A stretch of DNA of 10,332 nt from JBLNDG01 sp050261415 (lineage in GTDB: Bacteria > Bacillota > Clostridia > Lutisporales > Lutisporaceae): assembly GCA_050261415.1 (NCBI GenBank), contig JBLNDG010000151.1:1-10332 (forward strand). Reading direction: 5' to 3'. The notes under the pieces are model-generated. The model did not search any database. It was not told where the DNA came from and saw only the letters and a list, made by a program, of their open reading frames with translations. A program made the position numbers and the translations under genes. This document shows, piece after piece, positions 6,883 to 10,332 of this stretch. Each line of letters starts with the position of its first letter. Within the stretch, counting starts at the first letter, position 1.

Positions 6883-8628
6883 TTATTCTCCTTGCAGTGC
6901 CAACAAGCGATCACCCTTGATATCCTCAGGGCTCCATGAAATCAGTGCGAACTTCCCATTCGTGTGTTCATTGATGCGGTTGAGCCATTCTATTTCACCA
7001 GCTGCCTTAGCTGTCAGTATGGGATTGGAAGTATTCGTGCCATAAAGTGACTGATTGACCACCCACCACTTGGCGGCGATGCCGGCACGCTTCAAATCAT
7101 CTTCAAGACGAAGAGCCTCATAAACGGGAGTCGCTTCCGGTAGGGTCACAATAATGACCTCGGTTTCGTCTGATTTCAGTCGTGGTAACAATCGCGCCAC
7201 CGATTCAGGTATCTCGCCCTTAGTACGTTGTATTTCATGATTATAACTCTGTGTGGACTCCAACAGGAGCAGGGTGTGGCCTGTGGGAGCAGTGTCTATA
7301 ACTATAACCTGGCTGTCAGCTATTTGAACTATTTCAGCAAATGCACGGAAAACTGCTATCTCCTGTGTACAGGGTGAGCGAAGATCTTCTTCGATATAGG
7401 CAATATCCTCGTCACTCATACCGGATGCACGTGCCTTGGATAGCACTTCGATCTGATATTTTTGTAACTCCTTTGCTTCATCAATATGGCTCATAGATAT
7501 GCCGCTAGTTTCATCTATCACAAATTTTAAATGCGCAGCCGGGTCAGTAGTGGTAAGGTGGACTTTCTTTCCTCGCTTTACAAGTCCTAACGCAACTGCA
7601 GATGCAACGGTGGTTTTGCCTACACCGCCTTTACCCATCGTAAATATTACACGCTTACCTTCTGCTGCTAGCTCATCTATCACATCTCCCAGTGAAGGAA
7701 TACGATCTGTATTCAAAGTTCGCGGCTCAGTAGACACATAGTCGGTAGTAAGCAGAGCACGCACATTTTCCAAACCAGTGACATTATACGAGCGTAAAGG
7801 TACCATATATATTGGAAACGCCTTTAATCTTTCCGGCATAGCAGAAATTGCAGCTTGTTGTTTTTTGTAAAGGCTGGAAGATAAAATATCTGTATGTTCC
7901 ATCAATATTCCATTGATAACCAGTATTTGATTGTTAACACCTAGCGCAGACAATTCACCGGAAGCCCTTTCCGCTTCTTTAAATGGTGCGGTTTCGGGAC
8001 GAGTGACGAGAATCAGCGTAGTCAGGCTACCATCTGCCAGCGTTTCCATAGTTTGCTTGTAAATATCTTTTTTGCTCTCTAAACCGGAAAGTTGACCAAG
8101 GCATGATGCACCGTGCGTGCTTTCACTTATGAACCTGCTCCAAGCAGAAGGAAGCTGAAGCATTCGTAGAGTATGGCCAGTAGGCGCAGTATCGAAAATA
8201 ATATGATCGTACTCCTGCTGAACCTTTTCGTCTGTTATGAAATTGGAGAACTCGTTGAATGCTGCTATTTCTATGGTGCAAGAGCCGGAAAGCTGCTCCT
8301 CCATATTTGCGATGACGGATGCGGGCAACTTGCCTCGATAAGGTGCGATTATGCTCTCCCGATACTCAGCTGCGGCCTGTATGGGGTCGAGGTTGGCCAC
8401 ATATAAATTAGGCACACCGAGGATAGGAGTGCTCTTGTTGGTCAGTTCCATCGAGAACACGTCTTGAAGATTGGAAGCCGGGTCGGTGCTGATGAGCAAC
8501 ACACGCTTGCCTTTATCCGCGAGAGAAACAGCGGTGGCACAGGCGACGCTGGTTTTACCAACGCCACCCTTGCCGGTATAGAAAAGATATTTCGTTAATT
8601 TGATGCTTTGCGGATCGAATAAAACCAT
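6883..8628 (-). CDS. arsA: arsenical pump-driving ATPase ArsA
   Basis: This 581-residue protein has the two homologous ATPase halves of ArsA, the cytosolic ATPase that powers arsenite or antimonite efflux. Each half has a deviant Walker A, GKGGVGKT at residues 19-26 and 332-339, and the family signature DTAPTGHTL at 146-154 and 445-453. Cysteines at 117, 176 and 420 correspond to the three metalloid-binding cysteines of E. coli ArsA (113, 172, 422), so allosteric activation by As(III) should be retained. Length matches the family. The start at 8628 follows the arsD stop by one base, with GGGAGG inside the last arsD codons, indicating translational coupling. It receives arsenite from ArsD and is expected to act with the Acr3 permease; Acr3 systems can also work without ArsA. 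Confidence 0.96.
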   Translation of the reverse strand: MVLFDPQSIKLTKYLFYTGKGGVGKTSVACATAVSLADKGKRVLLISTDPASNLQDVFSMELTNKSTPILGVPNLYVANLDPIQAAAEYRESIIAPYRGKLPASVIANMEEQLSGSCTIEIAAFNEFSNFITDEKVQQEYDHIIFDTAPTGHTLRMLQLPSAWSRFISESTHGASCLGQLSGLESKKDIYKQTMETLADGSLTTLILVTRPETAPFKEAERASGELSALGVNNQILVINGILMEHTDILSSSLYKKQQAAISAMPERLKAFPIYMVPLRSYNVTGLENVRALLTTDYVSTEPRTLNTDRIPSLGDVIDELAAEGKRVIFTMGKGGVGKTTVASAVALGLVKRGKKVHLTTTDPAAHLKFVIDETSGISMSHIDEAKELQKYQIEVLSKARASGMSDEDIAYIEEDLRSPCTQEIAVFRAFAEIVQIADSQVIVIDTAPTGHTLLLLESTQSYNHEIQRTKGEIPESVARLLPRLKSDETEVIIVTLPEATPVYEALRLEDDLKRAGIAAKWWVVNQSLYGTNTSNPILTAKAAGEIEWLNRINEHTNGKFALISWSPEDIKGDRLLALQGE

Positions 8629-8629
8629 T

Positions 8630-9025
8630 TTAACAGCAACCTCCCTTGCAATTACAGCCGCCGGATTTTTTATTAGAAACCTTTACTGTTATGGGCTTCC
8701 TCTTTATTCCCAACACATCCTCGGGAAGATCAAGCAGTTTTGTAAATTCCTCATTGGTAGGGTATCTGCCTGTAATGACAATCTCGCCATCAACCATTAC
8801 TGCTGGTAATCCCTCTGTTCCTTTTTCATTGATATAGGCGTTGATGGTCTTGTCTTTTATAAATTCAGCAGGCGCACTGTTAAGGTTGAAGCGGTCAACA
8901 ATTACACCATGTTTTTTTAACGTGTCAAGTACTGTAGAGATACGCAAAAGTTCAGGGTCTACTCCCACACCACAGAGTCCAGTTGGGCAGCACATAGCAG
9001 GTTCGAATATTTTCATTTTTTTCAT
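8630..9025 (-). CDS. arsD: ArsD arsenite metallochaperone
   Basis: The product has 131 residues. Its N-terminus, MKIFEPAMCCPTGLCGVGVDP, carries Cys12, Cys13 and Cys18, the As(III) site that hands arsenite to ArsA in the studied E. coli protein. The body has the thioredoxin-like fold pattern with a cis-proline-like EGLPAVMVDG segment at 71-80. The tail has Cys124, Cys126, Cys130 and Cys131, in a C-x-C-x3-CC arrangement. ArsD also has weak repressor activity in E. coli. ATG at 9025 is chosen over TTG at 9034 because AAGGAG at 9040-9035 abuts the TTG but sits nine bases before the ATG. It lies directly upstream of arsA, its functional partner, with a one-base gap. Confidence 0.95.
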   Translation of the reverse strand: MKKMKIFEPAMCCPTGLCGVGVDPELLRISTVLDTLKKHGVIVDRFNLNSAPAEFIKDKTINAYINEKGTEGLPAVMVDGEIVITGRYPTNEEFTKLLDLPEDVLGIKRKPITVKVSNKKSGGCNCKGGCC

Positions 9026-9040
9026 AAAGATCAACTCCTT

Positions 9041-9129
9041 TTATATAGATGATTTTTCGGCTGAAGCAATAAAAATGTCAATTGCGGCACTACTACAGGA
9101 TTCACAGGAATCGCAGCAACATTATTCAT
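9041..9129 (-). pseudogene. frameshifted Cys-rich microprotein frame between acr3 and arsD
   Basis: An ATG at 9129 overlaps the acr3 stop (ATGA) and has GGAGG just upstream, a classic coupled start. In its own frame it gives an unremarkable 32-residue peptide that runs into the arsD ribosome site. Shifting by one base after the third codon instead gives MNN followed by CCCDSCESCSSAAIDIF and on to SSI, ending at TAA 9043-9041, immediately before the arsD ribosome site. That version has 29 residues, five cysteines in its first twelve, and clean boundaries on both sides, so I infer that it is the ancestral gene and that one T was lost near 9121 (AATAATTGT to AATAATGT). A Cys-rich peptide here could bind arsenite or pass it to ArsD. 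I know of no named family. Sequence error or real frameshifting are alternatives. Confidence 0.5.
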
Positions 9130-10187
9130 TTCAGCCCTCCTTCCGCAGGAAACCAGTGCCTTGTATTATTCGCTATCTTTACTAACATCAACATAACAGG
9201 CACTTCTGTTAGAACCCCCACAATGGTAGCAAGTGCAGCATGGCTTTGTGTTCCAAATAATGAAATCGCGACAGCAACTGCCAGTTCAAAAAAGTTAGAG
9301 GCACCAATCATACCGGCAGGCGCTGCTATCTCATGAGGCAGTTTTATAGCCTTGCTTGCCAGATATGCAATGAAAAAGACTAGGAAAGTCTGAATAATTA
9401 ATGGTATAGCAATTAAAACAATATGCAGTGGATTATTCAGAATTACATCGCCCTGGAATGAAAAGATTATTATTAGTGTTAACAATAAACCTATGGTAGT
9501 GACATTTCCAAATTTCGGTATAAAACTCTTTTCAAAGTAATCGAGTCCTCGCTTTTTTGTGATGTGATTACGGGTAATTATACCACCAGCCAGCGGAATA
9601 ACAACAAACAATACTACAGACAAAATAAGAGTGTCCCAGGGTATGGTTACACCGCCCACACCTAGAAGAAACGCAACTATAGGCGTGAAAGCTATGAGAA
9701 TTATAAGATCATTTGTTGCTACTTGCACGACAGTATATGCTGCGTTGCCTTTTGTCAAATAACTCCATACAAATACCATTGCTGTGCACGGTGCTGCTCC
9801 AAGAAGTATTGCTCCCGCAAGATAGTTTTGTGCCAATTCTACCGGAATTAGAGATTTAAAAAATACAAAGAAAAACAGCCATGCAATGCCGAACATGGTA
9901 AAAGGCTTTATCAACCAGTTGGTTATCCATGTAACAAAAAGACCCTCGGGATTTTTGCCTACATTTTTGATGCTGGCGAAATCCACCTTCATCATCATGG
10001 GGTAAATCATCAGCCATATCAAAACGGCAATTGGAATGGAAACCTGCGCATATTCAAATTGTCCCAAGAAACCAGGGACAGCGGGCAGGAATTTCCCGAT
10101 AAGCACACCAACAACCATACACAGGGCAACCCACAGGGTCAGATACTTTTCAAAAAAGCCAATACCCGCTTTTTCCCCATTACTCAT
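9126..10187 (-). CDS. acr3: Acr3-family arsenite efflux permease
   Basis: This integral membrane protein of 353 residues has about ten hydrophobic segments, starting near residues 16, 48, 85, 121, 152, 183, 228, 254, 288 and 318. It belongs to the Acr3 (BART superfamily) arsenite exporters. The conserved fourth segment contains GAAPCTAMVFVWSYL with the essential Cys134, and the ninth contains GASNFFELAVAVA with Glu301; these match the Cys and Glu shown to matter in the Corynebacterium glutamicum protein. A second Glu, in LTEVP at 328, is also typical. The N-terminal ATG at 10187 has GGAG upstream and lies 18 bases after the ferredoxin-like gene. Export is driven by the membrane potential or, with ArsA, possibly by ATP. 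The end overlaps the start of the small Cys-rich frame. Confidence 0.95.
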   Translation of the reverse strand: MSNGEKAGIGFFEKYLTLWVALCMVVGVLIGKFLPAVPGFLGQFEYAQVSIPIAVLIWLMIYPMMMKVDFASIKNVGKNPEGLFVTWITNWLIKPFTMFGIAWLFFFVFFKSLIPVELAQNYLAGAILLGAAPCTAMVFVWSYLTKGNAAYTVVQVATNDLIILIAFTPIVAFLLGVGGVTIPWDTLILSVVLFVVIPLAGGIITRNHITKKRGLDYFEKSFIPKFGNVTTIGLLLTLIIIFSFQGDVILNNPLHIVLIAIPLIIQTFLVFFIAYLASKAIKLPHEIAAPAGMIGASNFFELAVAVAISLFGTQSHAALATIVGVLTEVPVMLMLVKIANNTRHWFPAEGGLK

Positions 10188-10205
10188 AATCCGTCACACT
10201 CCATT

Positions 10206-10332
10206 TCAGCAACATCCCTCACCGCTTGAACAATCACAGCTCGGCTCGCTCCCTTTAAGCCAACCCATAATCACCGCTGCGGCACACCCCACTCCGGCGT
10301 CAACAGTGATGGCGTTTGCAGGACAATTTTTC
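10206..10332 (-). CDS. ferredoxin-like protein with Cys-rich tail, HgcB-like (partial)
   Basis: Only the last 41 codons are in the window, read from 10331 to the TGA at 10206. The piece begins KNCPANAITV, the end of a [4Fe-4S] ferredoxin motif (C-P followed by NAI-V), then DAGVGCAAAVIMGWLKG and a tail SCDCSSGEGCC. A ferredoxin motif followed by a short linker and a vicinal-cysteine end is the layout of HgcB, the ferredoxin partner of the mercury-methylating corrinoid protein HgcA, and of HgcB-like ferredoxins. Here it is the gene immediately before acr3 (18 bases), so a role in arsenic handling is at least as likely. The pairs Cys33/Cys35 and Cys40/Cys41 of the fragment could bind As(III) or Hg(II). 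The N-terminal part and any hgcA lie outside the window. Confidence 0.65.
   Translation of the reverse strand, partial: KNCPANAITVDAGVGCAAAVIMGWLKGSEPSCDCSSGEGCC

Noticed and set aside
7499..7741. Plus-strand open frame inside arsA
   Set aside because: It is the antisense image of the second ArsA nucleotide-binding region; no independent evidence.
9031..9129. The 32-codon frame from ATG 9129 in its unshifted phase as a real peptide
   Set aside because: It overruns the arsD ribosome site and has no cysteines or other sensible features, whereas the shifted frame ends neatly before that site.
1..10332. CRISPR arrays, tRNA and rRNA genes
   Set aside because: No regularly spaced repeat array beyond the two-copy 17-mer, and no tRNA- or rRNA-like sequence was recognised on either strand.

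Overview
This window looks like chromosome of an anaerobic, low-GC Bacillota (Clostridia-like) bacterium. The pointers are AT-rich intergenic DNA, strong AGGAGG-type ribosome binding sites, an Acr3-ArsD-ArsA-ArsC arsenic set with a thioredoxin-type ArsC, and a ferredoxin tail of the HgcB type. All recognisable genes lie on the minus strand, so transcription runs from position 10332 towards 1. The organism assignment is inferred from gene style, not from a marker gene.

Positions 6492-10332 hold an arsenic operon, cut by the right window edge. In transcription order it has the C-terminus of a ferredoxin-like protein with a Cys-rich tail, the Acr3 arsenite efflux permease, a short frameshifted Cys-rich reading frame, the ArsD metallochaperone, the double ATPase ArsA, and a thioredoxin-type arsenate reductase arsC with an in-frame TAA at codon 31. 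The genes are separated by 1 to about 20 bases or overlap, and a hairpin follows arsC. The expected route is arsenate to arsenite (ArsC, if functional), capture by thiol-rich proteins (ArsD and perhaps its Cys-tailed neighbours), transfer to ArsA, and export through Acr3.

Positions 6106-6491 are noncoding. They hold two copies of a 17-base direct repeat that resemble a leftover insertion-sequence end, and a strong palindrome upstream of the next operon.

Positions 3773-6105 hold a four-gene run: a cysteine-containing flavodoxin-fold oxidoreductase, a SnoaL/NTF2-like protein, a flavin reductase-like FMN protein and a uracil-DNA glycosylase-superfamily protein. The first three suggest a small redox or detoxification cassette; the fourth may just be a co-transcribed neighbour.

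Positions 3182-3570 contain the decayed 3' end of a 23S rRNA uracil-5-methyltransferase gene (RlmD/RumA type), with two apparent one-base losses in homopolymers, a further frame change and an in-frame TAG near its end. Positions 495-2654 encode a solitary KAP-family P-loop NTPase, preceded by a promoter-like TATAAT and two perfect inverted repeats. This is a plausible but unproven phage-defence gene. Positions 1-494 show short coding-like stretches broken by stops and probably represent a decayed gene.

The most interesting points are the cysteine-tailed proteins of the arsenic operon, including a very small frameshifted one not in standard ars gene sets, and the number of broken reading frames in one window, which may be biological decay or sequence error.
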